From the NCBI RefSeq assembly GCF_045679555.1, contig NC_092092.1, positions 24,480,969 to 24,544,968 on the forward strand: a stretch of 64,000 nucleotides of DNA. Direction: 5' to 3'. A model generated the notes under the pieces. That model had not been told where the DNA came from. It did not search any database and saw only the letters and a program-made list of their open reading frames with translations. Both the position numbers and the translations under genes were made by a program. This stretch comes from Salvelinus alpinus (taxonomy: Eukaryota > Chordata > Actinopteri > Salmoniformes > Salmonidae). This document shows, in pieces, positions 45,508-56,607 of this stretch (positions within the stretch are counted from its first letter, which is position 1; each line of letters opens with the position of its first letter).

Positions 45508-46927
45508 TACAGTGCATTCGGAAAGTATTCAGACCCCTTGACTTTTACCACATTTTGTTACCTTACAGCCTTATTCTAAAATTGATTAAATCGTTTTTGC
45601 CACTCATCAATTTACACACAATACCCCATTATGACAAAGCAAAAACAGTTTTTTTGAAATTTTTGTAAATGTATTTAAAAAATAATAAATCAAATTGACA
45701 TAAGTATTCACACCCTTTACTCAGTACTTTTATGAAGCACCTTTCGCAGCTATTACAGCCTCGAGTCTTCTTGGGTATGACACTGCAAGCGTGGCAACCT
45801 GTATTTGGGGAGTTTCTCCCGTTCTTCTCTGCAGATCCTCTCAAGCCCTGTCAGGTTGGATGGGGAGCATTGCATCCAGCGTCACTGCACAGCTATTTTC
45901 AGGTCTCCAGACATGTTCGATCGGGTTCCAGGCTCTAGCTGGGTCACTCAAGGACATTCAGAGACTTGTCCTAAAGCCACTCCTGCATTGTCCTGGATGT
46001 GTGCTTAGTGTTGTTGTCTTGTTGGAAGGTGAACCTTTGCCCCAGTTTGAGGTCCTGAGTGCTCTGGAGCAGGTTTTCATTAAGGATCTCTCGGTACTTT
46101 GCTCTGTTCATCTTTCCCTCGATCCTGACTAGTCTCCCAGTCCCTGCCGCTGGAAAAACATCCCCACAGCATGATGCTGCCACCACGTGCTTCACTTTAT
46201 GGATGGTGCCAGGTTTCCTCCAGACGTGACGCTTGGCATTCAGGCCAAAGAGTTCAATCTTGGTTTCATCAGACCAGAGAATCTTGTTTCTCATGGTCTG
46301 AGAGTCATTTAGGTGCCTTTTTGGCAAACTCCAAGTGGGCTGTCATGTGCCTTTTACTGAGGAGTGGCTTCTGTCTGGCCACTCTACCATAAAGGCCTGA
46401 TTGGTGGAGTGTTGCAAAGATGGTTGTCTTTCTGGAAGGTCCGCCCATCTCCACAGAGGAACGCTGGAGCTCTGTCAGAGTGACCATCCATTTCTTGGTC
46501 ACCTCCCTGACCAAGGCCCTTCTCCCCCAATTGCTCATTTTGTCCCTGGCGGCCAGCTCTAGGTAGAGTCTTGGTGGTTTCAAACTTCTTCCATTTAAGA
46601 ATGACGGCACTGTTCTCGGAGACCTTCAATGCTGCAGAAATGTTTTGGTACCCCTCCACAGATCTGTGCCTCGATACAATGCTTATATAGACAGGTGTGT
46701 GCCTTTCCAAATCATGTTGTAGAAACATCTCAACGATGATCCATGGAAACAGGATGCACCTGAGCTCAATTTCGAGACTCATAGCAAAGGGTTTGAATTC
46801 TAATGTTAATGCTTTGTCATTATGGGGTATTGTGTGTAGATTGACAAATGTTTTATTTAATCCATTTTAGAATAAGTTTGTAACGTAACAATGTTTAAAA
46901 AGGGAAGGGGTCTGAATATGCACTGTA
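45508..46927 (-). mobile_element. Full-length Tc1-like transposon (family A)
   Basis: A 1.42 kb element bounded by TA on both sides. The left end TACAGTGCATTCGGAAAG has the inverse at the right, GGGGTCTGAATATGCACTGTA, which lacks a few bases (CTTTCCGA). Inner parts (TACAGCCTTATTCTAAAA / TTAGAATAAGTTTGTAA) also pair. The transposase is on the minus strand with several frame breaks. Confidence 0.88.
45700..46782 (-). pseudogene. Tc1-like transposase, family A, frameshifted
   Basis: Reading on the minus strand: an N-terminal region near 46780-46590, then a second piece (46305-46610) with SGLYGRVARQKPLLSKRHM, then 45971-46327 with [20 protein letters not shown] (first catalytic Asp), GRLVRIEGKMNRAKYREIL and RFTFQQDNNTKHT, where the D-N-D motif reads D-N-N. 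The C-terminal part with the third acidic residue follows in another frame (45730-45970). The family A copy at 6.7 kb matches it through the first catalytic motif. At least two frame changes are needed, so it is inactive. Confidence 0.82.
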
Positions 46928-47264
46928 CATTCAGAACTGTTCTCTCTGATGCCACTCAGAGCCATGAACTGCCTCCCAAATCGCACCCTATTCCAGATTA
47001 GCCCCGGTCAAAAGTAGTGCACTTTATAGCACCCATAACTTCATGGTGGGAAGCACATTTGACTGTTTTGGGTAGTTTGTTTACAGATGGCTTGAAATAT
47101 GCAGTGAGGTCAAAACAGGAAGGTATGTCTACCTGCTGCGTGAGACCCTATAAACATGACCTGTAATAGAATACCTCCCTGTGGGTGTTCTATAGCCATA
47201 GCTAACCTAATCACCATCTCATCATCCCCACTGCTATCCACTGAGAACTCAGTGGGTGAGACAT

Positions 47265-47301
<37 letters not shown>

Positions 47302-47493
47302 ACGCTCTCACACTTACGCTCTCACACAATAGACATGACACACACACTCACACTGTAGACTGTAACCGGAGCCCTTCCTCTCAGTAGGAGGTGCTGTAGC
47401 CGGGTCGTGGTGTTGCCCTAAACGCTGAGCGTAGTGATGCGATATGACATCCTGTTGCTTGTATGGTGAACTAGGTCTCCACCTCAACACGGG
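46928..47493 (+). other. Intron DNA with CA microsatellite
   Basis: A half copy of the short palindromic repeat lies at about 46975-47030. An (AC)n tract runs 47266-47299, followed by TTACGCTCTCACAC repeated twice. No gene. Confidence 0.5.
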
Positions 47494-47872
47494 ACCCTCT
47501 TCTCCCCATCCTGCCCCAGGACCCCTGCCACAGAGGTTAAAGACCCTCTTCTCCCCATCCTACCCCAGGACCCCAGCCAGAGAGGTTAAAGACCCTCTTC
47601 TCCCCATCCTACCCCAGGACCCCAGCCAGAGAGGTTAAAGACCCTTTTCTCCCCATCCTACCCCAGGACCCCTGCCACAGAGGTTAAAGACCCTCTTCTC
47701 ACCATCCTACCCCAGGACCCCTGCCAGAGAGGTTAAAGACCCTTTTCTCACCATCCTACCCCAGGACCCCTGCCAGAGAGGTTAAAGACCCTCTTCTCCC
47801 CATCCTACCCCAGGACCCCTGCCAGAGAGGTTAAAGACCCTTTTCTCCTCATCCTACCCCAGGACCCCTGCC
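47494..47872. repeat. 49-bp minisatellite, eight units
   Basis: Units start at 47494, 47543, 47592, 47641, 47690, 47739, 47788 and 47837, each exactly 49 bases after the last; the eighth is partial. The unit reads ACCCTCTTCTCCCCATCC, then TACCCCAGGACCCC, then a TGCCAGAGAGGTTAAAG-like end. Differences between units are single-base. The period is not a multiple of three, so the open frames through it are not a coding repeat. Confidence 0.95.
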
Positions 47873-49275
47873 GTCTCCAACTGCCTCCAACATCCAACCA
47901 GAATAGGCAACACTCGTCCATCGTGAGACACCAGTGATGGAGTAGAGGACTTAGGAAATGTCCTTTTATGTTTTCTTAACAACGGGAGCGACAGCCGTGA
48001 AAACAGTCTGTGATCGGGTCAGTGAGGCTGGACGAAAAACAGCAGTATGCCAGGGGAAAAAAGGAATTGCAATTGTAGTAGGAATTTGGGGACTTGTCCT
48101 GACCTCCGTTTTCCACATCCCAATGTTACCCCCCTCCTCCTCGTCCTCCTCCTCCTCCTAGCCTGTATCTCTTCCTCCTCATCCCTGTCCCCTCCACATA
48201 TTTATCCTCATTAATCAACCAATTAATTGAGATGGGCCGTGCCAACTCACAGCCAACTGAACCTCTGCCAACACAGTGTTACACTACGGAGCGGGAGAGA
48301 GAGAGGGAGGAAGGGATAGATAGAGAGAGCGTGCGCACAAGTGACATGATGTAGCCTAGCACTAGGAACCCCAAAATATGATTCGTACAGCTAATCTATA
48401 CCTCCATGGTTGAGGGATTTAGTAGGCGGAGAGGTGTAACCCTTACCAGCTCCATATGTCTGGTCTTAGTCCGTCTCTACAGTGGCCTGTGTCATGCACA
48501 TGGTGCCATGCGGACCTCAGAGAGAGAGATCTGTTTCAGTGTGTGTCTGAACTCTGCGCCTTTTGTTAATGTCCCCCATAACCTCCACACACATGGGCCA
48601 GAGTGCGATACACACACACCCCCCCTTAGATTCCACTCTGGTGATCCCAGTCATGTCAGCACGCCTCAGGATCAGAGGACTATGGAAATGGCTGGCTGTA
48701 GAACCTCAGGAACATCTGCCAGCCGTCCGGTCTGTCTGCCGTTTTATCTCTGACCCCACGGCCGCCGCTAACGGCGTTGCCATCAGTAGTTGAGGAAATG
48801 CTTTCTTTGAAATCAATGACAGCTGCTTCATTGCCGCGTTGCGTCACGTCCAATGAGAAATAAAGTTGATTTTGATTGCATATGACCTCGACTAGTAACA
48901 ATTTAAAGAGTAGGCTACTTGCGGAAAACTGTACCAAAGCTATTGTGCTTACGCATAATCAATGAATATGCTACAGTACATGAGGCAAAAATCCTCTCTG
49001 CTCTCTCAACAACGTGCTCTGTGTAGCAGGTAAATCATCACATTGACGCCACGCTGATGGCAAGGCAACTTGACGAGTATAGTGGAGCTGAATAAATATT
49101 GTCCTTTGCACAGCCTCTCTCTCTCTCGTTCTCTCGCTCAATGCCAGACAGTCCTCTTGTTAACCCCCTGCTGCGTGTTCACAGTTTAATAAGCACTCTG
49201 GAAGACTGTAATCTGGTAAACAGGTTATTCAGGCCCTAGTGAGAAACCACAGCATTGCTCACATAGCTCCAACAC
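47873..49275 (+). other. Intron DNA, no gene recognised
   Basis: A CCT-rich run at 48126-48160 and a GAGA-rich run near 48295-48330. The sequence at 48185-48250 ('TATTTATCCTCATTAATCAA', 'CCAATTAATTGAGATGGG') is AT-rich with homeodomain-type TAAT cores and could be regulatory, but this is only a compositional hint. Confidence 0.35.
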
Positions 49276-49622
49276 TATACTGAGTATACAAAACATTATG
49301 TACACCTGCTCTTTCCATGACATAAACTGACAAGGTGAAAGCTATGATCCCTTATTTTCTCTTGGTACATCTACTTCAATCCATGTAGATGAAGGGGAGA
49401 CAGAAGACAAAGCATTTAAGTGCCTTTGAACGGGGTATGGTAAAAGGTGCCAGGCGCACCAGTTTAAGTGTGTCAAGAACTGCAACGCTACTGGATTTTT
49501 CACACTCAACAGTATGTATCAAGAATGGTCCACGACTCAAAGGGGATATCCAGCCAACTTGACACAACTGTGGGAAGTGTTGGAGTCGACATGGGCCAAG
49601 CATCCCTGTGGATTTTGCAGGC
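49276..49622 (+). mobile_element. Non-autonomous Tc1-like fragment (family I)
   Basis: It starts at GAGTATACAAAACATTATGT and keeps the stretch TTTAAGTGCCTTTGAACGGG and CAGCCAACTTGACACAACTG, typical of a salmonid Tc1-like family. No transposase frame remains. It runs into the next element without a gap. Confidence 0.65.
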
Positions 49623-50464
49623 GAAAACCTGAGGAAATCCAACCCGGAAGTGACTCTTATTTTGAAAAATCACTGTTCCATTGCCTGCCTTTCGTCCATT
49701 TTTAAAGGGATATCAACCAGAATCATTTTCCAAAGGCTTCCTCAGGGTGTGAACAGTCTTTAGACTGTTCATTTTTCATTGTTCATTTTTATCAAAACTC
49801 GTCAGTGGATAGACGGATGTCCTTCCATTAGTTCATGCGCGCGACACTGGTTGCTCGACATTTTCTTTCTCTCCTGTATTGAATAGTTTACAGTCCGGTT
49901 GAAATATTATTGATGTTAAAAACAACCTGAGGATTGATTATTAAAAACGTTTGACATGTTTCTACGAACTTTACGAATACTATTTGGAATTTTCGTCAAG
50001 CCTTGATGACCTGCCTAAGGCTGTGGAATACTGAACATAACGCACCAAACAAATGAAGGTTTTTTTTATATAAAAATAATCTTTATCGACAAAAGGAACA
50101 TTTATTGTCTAACTGGGAGTCTCGTGAGTGCAAACATCCGAAGATCATCAAAGGTAAGTGATTAATTTTATTGCTTTTCTGGCTTTCGTGACCAATCTAC
50201 ATTGCTGCTAGGTGTTCTTAATGTTTTGTCTAGTGAGCGATAAACTCACACAAACGCTTGGATTGCTTTCGCTGTAAAGCATATTTTCAAAATCTGACAT
50301 GACAGGTGGATTAACAACAAGCTAAGCTGTGTTTTGCTATATTGCACTTGTGATTTCATGAATATAATTTTTTTAAGCAATTTTCTTTGAATTTGGCGCT
50401 CTGCAATTCAGCGGTTGTTGATGAAAATGATCCCGCTAAAGGGATCCGTGCGTCAAGAAGTTAA
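49623..50464 (-). mobile_element. TTAA-bounded (piggyBac-like) non-autonomous element, copy 1
   Basis: The right end reads GTGCGTCAAGAAGTTAA, that is TTAACTTCTTGACGC on the minus strand, against TTAACTTCTTATAGGC at the start of copy 2 (56.86 kb). The sequence at 50255-50350 (GCTTTCGCTGTAAAGCATAT, TGGATTAACAACAAGC) is the inverse of 56.99-57.06 kb. The left end is truncated against a Tc1 fragment. No transposase is seen. Confidence 0.6.
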
Positions 50465-52010
50465 GCAACTTGGGATGTGTCCGAAATGGCACCCTATTCC
50501 CTGTGTAGTGCACTAGTTTTGACTAGGGCCCATAGGTGTATATATATGTTAGCAAGTGTTGGCTCGTGCTAGGTATTCTAAATCATTGGGTGATTGGGTT
50601 TGTCCAAACAGTATATTGGAGAGAGTTCACCCTACAGGTTTAGAGGGGTTTGTGGAGAGCTATCAGGTGCTGTTTTAAAGAGGGCTGGCGTATACAAGAA
50701 GCTAGAAACCCTCTCCCCCCACGGATGTTTGTAGTTGGAACAGTCTCCATTTCCATTGAGCTCCAGTGTACACTACAGTACAAACAGGTGACAGCCCCAA
50801 CACGTGATGACTTGGTGTTTTTGTTGAGTTTACCGTATGTACACAGTGCACCTGGGTTTCCCTCAGTACAAAGATAAAAAAAAGAGAGAGGGGTTGATAT
50901 TGTACAGCTGCGTGCGTGTTGTGTGTAATGTTAGCAGATCTCTTCTCTTTCCCCGACCTCTGTCGCACTCCTGTTTTGTGTGGCCTGGCTGGTGGGGTGT
51001 TTGTCATGTGGGAGGTTGGTAGGGCAACCCCTCTCTCTGCGGGAGTGAGCGGTGCACAATGGGTGCGGGCCTCATAGACACAGGTATGCGGTTACTGTTT
51101 AAACACTGTAGCACCGTGGTTATGATTGACGCCTGAGGGAGGCAGCTGCTTTGAGGTGTGTGTTGTAATAGTGTCCATTCTGACAAGACTGAATGGGTAG
51201 AGTGGGGCCCACACAGTTCACATTCACAAACAGCTTCTCGCTCGTTGCCCTTGAGGGTGTATGTGTGTGGGACTGATAGCTTTGGCATCCACATGGTTTA
51301 TCTCCTAAGTGACAGGTATGTTCCATCTAGCCTTTTATTAAGCCATTATATACTCCGGCCAAGCGGCATCCTCCAGACTCACCCACTTAGACACAATGGC
51401 ACTGCAAAGTCTCTGTTCATCTCGCCAGACATGAAAGTTCTAGAAGACCCGCTGTGTTTTTACCATCACTATAAATCAGTGTGAAAAAAAAGCATATATT
51501 TTTCCTCTAAGTCGACCACAGGAAGAGGAATTGCCACACACGCACACATACTTCACAAGGCCTGTTGTCAATTGAGACTTGGTGGTGGTTGGAGGATCAC
51601 GTTTTGTCTTTGATTCCCCCAGGATCTGGCAGCTGTAGTGTCTGTATGCTACCCCATTCCCCCGCACCCTCCATCTCTCCCGCTCTCCATGGTCTCGCCT
51701 CTGTTTTCCGCCCTCGTCATCTGGTGGATAATTGTCCCTGCAGCAGTGGTAGGGTGTGTGTGTGTGTGTGTAATCAAAAGCAGCACAACCCCTCCCTAGC
51801 TTCCGGTGCAGCTCCCCTCTGGACCCCCTTTCAGTTTTACACCATGTCTATCAATCAAACCACGCCGAGTATCGCTGTGAGCTTTGTCTTCTTTCTGTGA
51901 AACCTCAGAGGATGTGAATACTACAGTCTAGAGACTGACTCTGTATCATATCACAATGACAGGCTAGACATAAAACTTACAGCTTTAGCTGTGAGCCTCT
52001 TAATGACTGC
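50465..52010 (+). other. Intron DNA, no gene recognised
   Basis: A half palindromic repeat lies at 50473-50532. A TG run lies at 51754-51771. Overlapping open frames on both strands at 50.65-51.9 kb have no domain. Confidence 0.35.
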
Positions 52011-52116
52011 GTCCCAAATGGAACCCTATTCCCTTTTACACTACAGTACTTTTGACACACTCTATGGTATCTGATCAAAATTAGTGTACTATAAAGGGAA
52101 TGGTGTCATTTGGGAT
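52011..52116. repeat. Palindromic short repeat, second full copy
   Basis: Arms GTCCCAAATGGAACCCTATT and GGGAATGGTGTCATTTGGGA are inverted copies, as at 21375-21483. Confidence 0.75.
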
Positions 52117-52147
52117 GCAGACTTTTTACAGAGCACTTTATGGAGTG

Positions 52148-52592
52148 GTCAAAAGCCACCCACGGACTCCCCCACCTTACGCCAATCCCACCCCAACAAC
52201 CAGCATACAGTATCCGTTCTCTATGTTGACAAGTAGTCTGAAGCTGTGGCTTGGAGTATTGCTTCTTCAGCATTTGTAATATAATCTCTGTGAATCTGGT
52301 GCTGTTTTTTTCCCCATTTAGAGAAATTTTCCATTTGAAGTTGTTTGCCATATTTACTGTAAATTAGTGTGACGGTACCAGGTTTTGCCCACTAGATGCC
52401 ACTGTTCCTGCAACTGCAACCTTACACTTTTATTCAATTTTTCCTAGTTTATTAAATTAATCACAACATTTTCTTTGCAACTTTGGGTAGAAAACCAATA
52501 GCTTTTTCTCATTATCAAAATAAATGAATTGTGTGGTCAAGCCAGTGTTCCATGAGAGCAATTCAGTTTGTCGTTCTCTTAGCAACCTAATG
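52148..52592. repeat. Large inverted repeat, left arm
   Basis: About 445 bp that recur in inverted orientation at 54972-55393. Anchors: CCACCCACGGACTCCCCCAC, GGAGTATTGCTTCTTCAGCA, TTCTTTGCAACTTTGGGTAG and GCAATTCAGTTTGTCGTTCT. An open frame on the minus strand of this arm (KKQYSKPQLQTTCQH) is matched by one on the plus strand of the other arm. Superfamily unknown. Confidence 0.75.
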
Positions 52593-52917
52593 CTTCAACC
52601 CAACTCTTTGAATAGTCCAACAAATGGCAGCTCTCTGAGGGCTACCTACATGGTGCAATTCTCATATGAAGACTTTTCCTACAAGCCCAAAACTTTGATG
52701 GAGAAATGGTCTCGTGAATAAAATGTGACAACCCTAATAAAATAATAGAATTAAAAACTATTGCATGCCAGTCAGGTTTTTCAATAAAATAATTAGAGAA
52801 CATCTCTATATGTAGTGTGATTTTGTGAAATGTACTATTAAACCCAATACCATTACCATTGCAAAACACTATGCAGTGTGTGTGTGTTTTGGGACTTTTA
52901 CCATTAAAGACTATAAG

Positions 52918-54075
52918 CAGAGATGGGACCAAGTCTCAACTTTTTTTTTAGTCTTGAGTCAAGTCCCACGTTTCACAGCTCAGGTGGAGGCAAGTCACGA
53001 GTCCATCATTTTGGGTTTTGAGTACTCAAGTCAATGGTAAAGTGTTTATTGCTAATTTCATTGCAATGCATCAGTGATTTTGGACCCACAAGTTTTACAA
53101 ACTGCATCCCTTTTTCCCCCACATAGTCTTTGAATGCATTGATTTTTGGGACCAATGCAAAGGTGGCACCATAGGTCCCAGATTGGTGGGGCAAATTGTT
53201 TTCCCTGGGACCGAGAACTTTTCCTAATCTGGTAACAGACACAATGACTGCAATTGGACAATAGAACTCACAGGGCTGAGTGTGCTTTATGCAGGCTTGC
53301 ATCATATAGGCCTATGCAACTGCATTTAAAAAGTAACTCACACAGTCGATTTCTGTAATTGAGTATTGTTTGATTAATTTCAGTTAATCATTTTGGATTG
53401 AAAAGGTAAAGGTAGCCTAGCCAGCCAGCCCAAGTTTGAATGTAGCCCAAACCAAATTTGATCACATTCACATTTTCTCCAAACACAAATAAATGGGCTA
53501 TAAATAGGGCACATAACATTACCACTTTGTTTACTCTGTCCTCTGGCCGAGAGGGGACATGGCGCATTGGCTGTAGCCTATGTAGCTGTGGGCTGCGGTT
53601 ATAAGTAGCCTAGTTGATCAGACTGAGAAATCGTCTCCTTTTCTTCCCATACAGTTTAGGTGTAGGCTGCTACAACATATCTGTCAAGAGTTTTTGCTTG
53701 TGAATGTCGGTAGTGATGTGTTATCAAGTTTGCTAAATAATACCGAAGGACCGTGTAGCGGCGACCACTTTGCTAGATGACGTGCTTTGTGCCCGGCCTG
53801 CGCAACCTGGGATTACTGTGAATCTGATTGGAAAAGACACAACCGAATGTGCAGAACCTGCAGCACTCTGAAATAAAGGACAGATAGGCTTACATACTGT
53901 AGTGCGCGAGATGACAAGTCTCAGGTCATACTGCTCAAGTCCAAGTTAAGTCACGAGTCATAGATGGTCAAGTTGAAGTCAAGTGGAAAGTGTTTTTTCT
54001 CTTTGCCTAGTCAAGTCTCAAGTCACAAAATTTGCAACTCGAATCCAAGTCACGTGACTCGAGTCCACATCTCTG
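52918..54075. mobile_element. hAT-like non-autonomous element
   Basis: The left end CAGAGATGGGACCAAGTCTC is mirrored at the right end, which on the minus strand reads CAGAGATGTGGACTCGAGTC. CAGAGATG is the typical start of hAT-superfamily inverted repeats. The flanking octamers ACTATAAG and ACCAATAG agree at five of eight positions, compatible with a decayed 8-bp target duplication. AAGTC-rich subterminal repeats occur at both ends. No transposase is present. Confidence 0.65.
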
Positions 54076-54090
54076 ACCAATAGAGACCAT

Positions 54091-54833
54091 GGCTGCATTC
54101 CAAACACTTAAAAGACACACCCTATTCCCTCAGCCCTCAAATTAAGTGGACACGACTGATGACGTCTGATGAGTATACACTTGCAGGGCAAGGGGAGAGG
54201 GAGGAAGGAATTATTTTTTAAATGGAACGCCTTTACCCGGAAAGTTGTCACTCGTTCATCGTGCAATGATCGTGTTTTCAGCCACCGGTAGCTTGTGGGT
54301 TCTTTATATACGCTACAGGCAATTATGAGTGCATGTCTACTTATATGAACTATATAATTATTAATATACACCTACTGTATGATAGCTAGCAAATTAATTA
54401 GTTAACTAACATTAGCCTGCCTAGCTACATCTGAAGAAGGAAAATGTTCCAAAAGCTAATCGAACAAAAACATAATTACTTTTACGAGACGTGTTTGTGC
54501 ATTAGTAGCACAATTTCGAACTTATTTACATTTGTTCTTACTTACACTTGTATGTTGACTCCATATTGACATTGAGGTTTTAAGTTTTGGCTGACTTTTC
54601 TTAGCGGATGTACAATCATCGCAAATTGAATTATGGGGTGTTTCAGGCCCCGAAGTGAACATAACTGTACACTCGCAAACTCCATTAAAAACAAAGGCTG
54701 AGGGGCTTATGTTTCAAACTTCCCTTGCTTGGCTAATCATTTGGACAGATGACAAATATGGCCGCGGGAATTCCGCCAAGGGCTGAGGGTTTAGGGCCGA
54801 GGGCTGTCTACTTTGAGTTTGAAACGCAGCCCA
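54091..54833. repeat. Inverted-repeat element with GGCTGC-GTTTCAAAC ends
   Basis: The left end GGCTGCATTCCAAACACTTA, followed by CCCTCAGCCCTC, is mirrored by AGGGCTGTCTACTTTGAG and TTTGAAACGCAGCC at the right. A non-autonomous DNA transposon is likely. Confidence 0.55.
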
Positions 54834-54971
54834 TAACATTGAAACTATTAGAACTGCTGTTGCCATGTGGTTTGCTTGTTCACCAGGAATGGTATAACTA
54901 ATTGTAAAAAAAAAAAAAAAAAGGTATTGAAGGGGATAAATCATACACAGAGGACTGTTTCCTGGACACAA

Positions 54972-55393
54972 ATTAAGCCTAAGAGAATGACAAACTAAAT
55001 TGCTTTCATGGAGGGCTGGATGGAATTGTGAGGATGTCCATACAATCTGTTTTCATCATGAGCAAAAGGTATTGGTTTTCTACCCAAAGTTGCAAAGAAA
55101 ATGATGTGATCCATTTTTAATGAACACAAGAAACTGCAATATGGATAAAAGTAACAGGAAGAGCGACATCTAGTGGGCACATTCCACACAAATTTATGGT
55201 AAATATTGCAAACGGCTAATTTCTCTGAATAGGGAGAAAAAGAACATCACCAGATCCACAGGGAATACGTTAAAAAAGATGAAGAAACAATACTCCAAGC
55301 AGCAGCTTCATAGTACTTGTCAACATGGAGAACCGATACTATATACTGGTTGCTGCGTTGGGATTGGCGTGGGGGTCCATGGGTGGCTTTTGA
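54972..55393. repeat. Large inverted repeat, right arm
   Basis: The inverted counterpart of 52148-52592, with GACAAACTAAATTGC, CTACCCAAAGTTGCAAAGAA, GACATCTAGTGGGCA, CAATACTCCAAGC and GGGTCCATGGGTGGC as anchors. Identity is visibly below 100 percent, with small insertions, so the arms are not recent. Confidence 0.75.
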
Positions 55394-56389
55394 TAATTTT
55401 TGGGGAATCCTTGTGTCTTATTGTTAGTAAGAATGAAGGTCCAAATCGAATGTTATGTACTATATTTATTGTAGATTATATGAATCCTATAAATTAAAAT
55501 GGCCAATTTGGGTGCAATCAATGGGACTTAATTTCTCAAATCAAATTATATTTCACGAAATGTTTTCAGGAATGCTAATCTTATTTTTTTTAAGTACCAA
55601 CATTTATTTGGAATAATCTGAGATGGTGGGTGTCGAAATTCTCTTGTACTTTTTGAGGTGGAATGACTTGTTCATTATGATATCAGTTTGACATTTATGT
55701 CACTGGTGATGTGATTGGTTGTGATTTAGGCCAGTAGGACGGAGTCTATCCCTCTGAGCATTCTGTTTTACAGGAAGAGACTAGGAGAACAGGAAGTGAT
55801 TAAGTTGTCATGTTTTTGTGCCAATCAGATTTAAAGAGCTGATTTGATACTCCATTACTTTAAACAGATTTGAACCGCTCCGGCCCTCTTTACCTGCACC
55901 TACACAAACGCGTGTGATCGCACACACAGTAGAATGGAATGGCATAATTGTTTAAAGCCGTGGACCCATGTTTGTAGCATATGGGACTGTGTGGTTGTAG
56001 GGAAGTAATGACAAGGGGCTGAGAGGAGAGGGCTGGTAGTGATGTGATCCAGATGAGCCAACTTAAAAGGCAGAGAGGAGGAAGGCTAATAGAGGGGGGA
56101 CACTGTGAAATGATGACACACACTGTCAGCACACAGTCGGCTCACTGAGTAGCTAGAATATGACACCCACATCAAACCAGGGCTCCACGGAGGACTAGCG
56201 CACAGTCAAACCAGTCAGCTCATTCAGAAATCAATTGAGAATACCTCATCTATTTCAATTTTAGAATTTGAATTTAAGTAGTAAGCAGGATATAGAATTG
56301 CAATTAGTTTTAATGAAAGGAAATATAGTTGCATTCAATGAAATTCAAATGCCTCTTCTAATCTATATTAGGTGTAGTCATACTATTGG
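55394..56389 (+). other. Intron DNA, no gene recognised
   Basis: No domain-bearing frame. Nothing else identified. Confidence 0.35.
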
Positions 56390-56607
56390 TCATGTTGAAG
56401 TCGGAGGTTTACATACAACTTAGCCAAATACATTTAAAATCTGTTTTTCACAATTCCTGACATTTAAACCTAGTAAAAATTCCCTGTTTTAGGTCAGTTA
56501 GGATTACCACTTTATTTTAAGAATGTGAAAATAATAGTAGAGTGATTTATTTTAGCTTTATTTCTTTCATCACATTCCCACTGGGTCAGAAGTTTACATA
56601 CACTCAA

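Noticed and set aside
47444..47638. Pro-rich repeat protein over the minisatellite
   Set aside because: The period of 49 is not a multiple of three, so the frame shifts at each unit and meets a stop.
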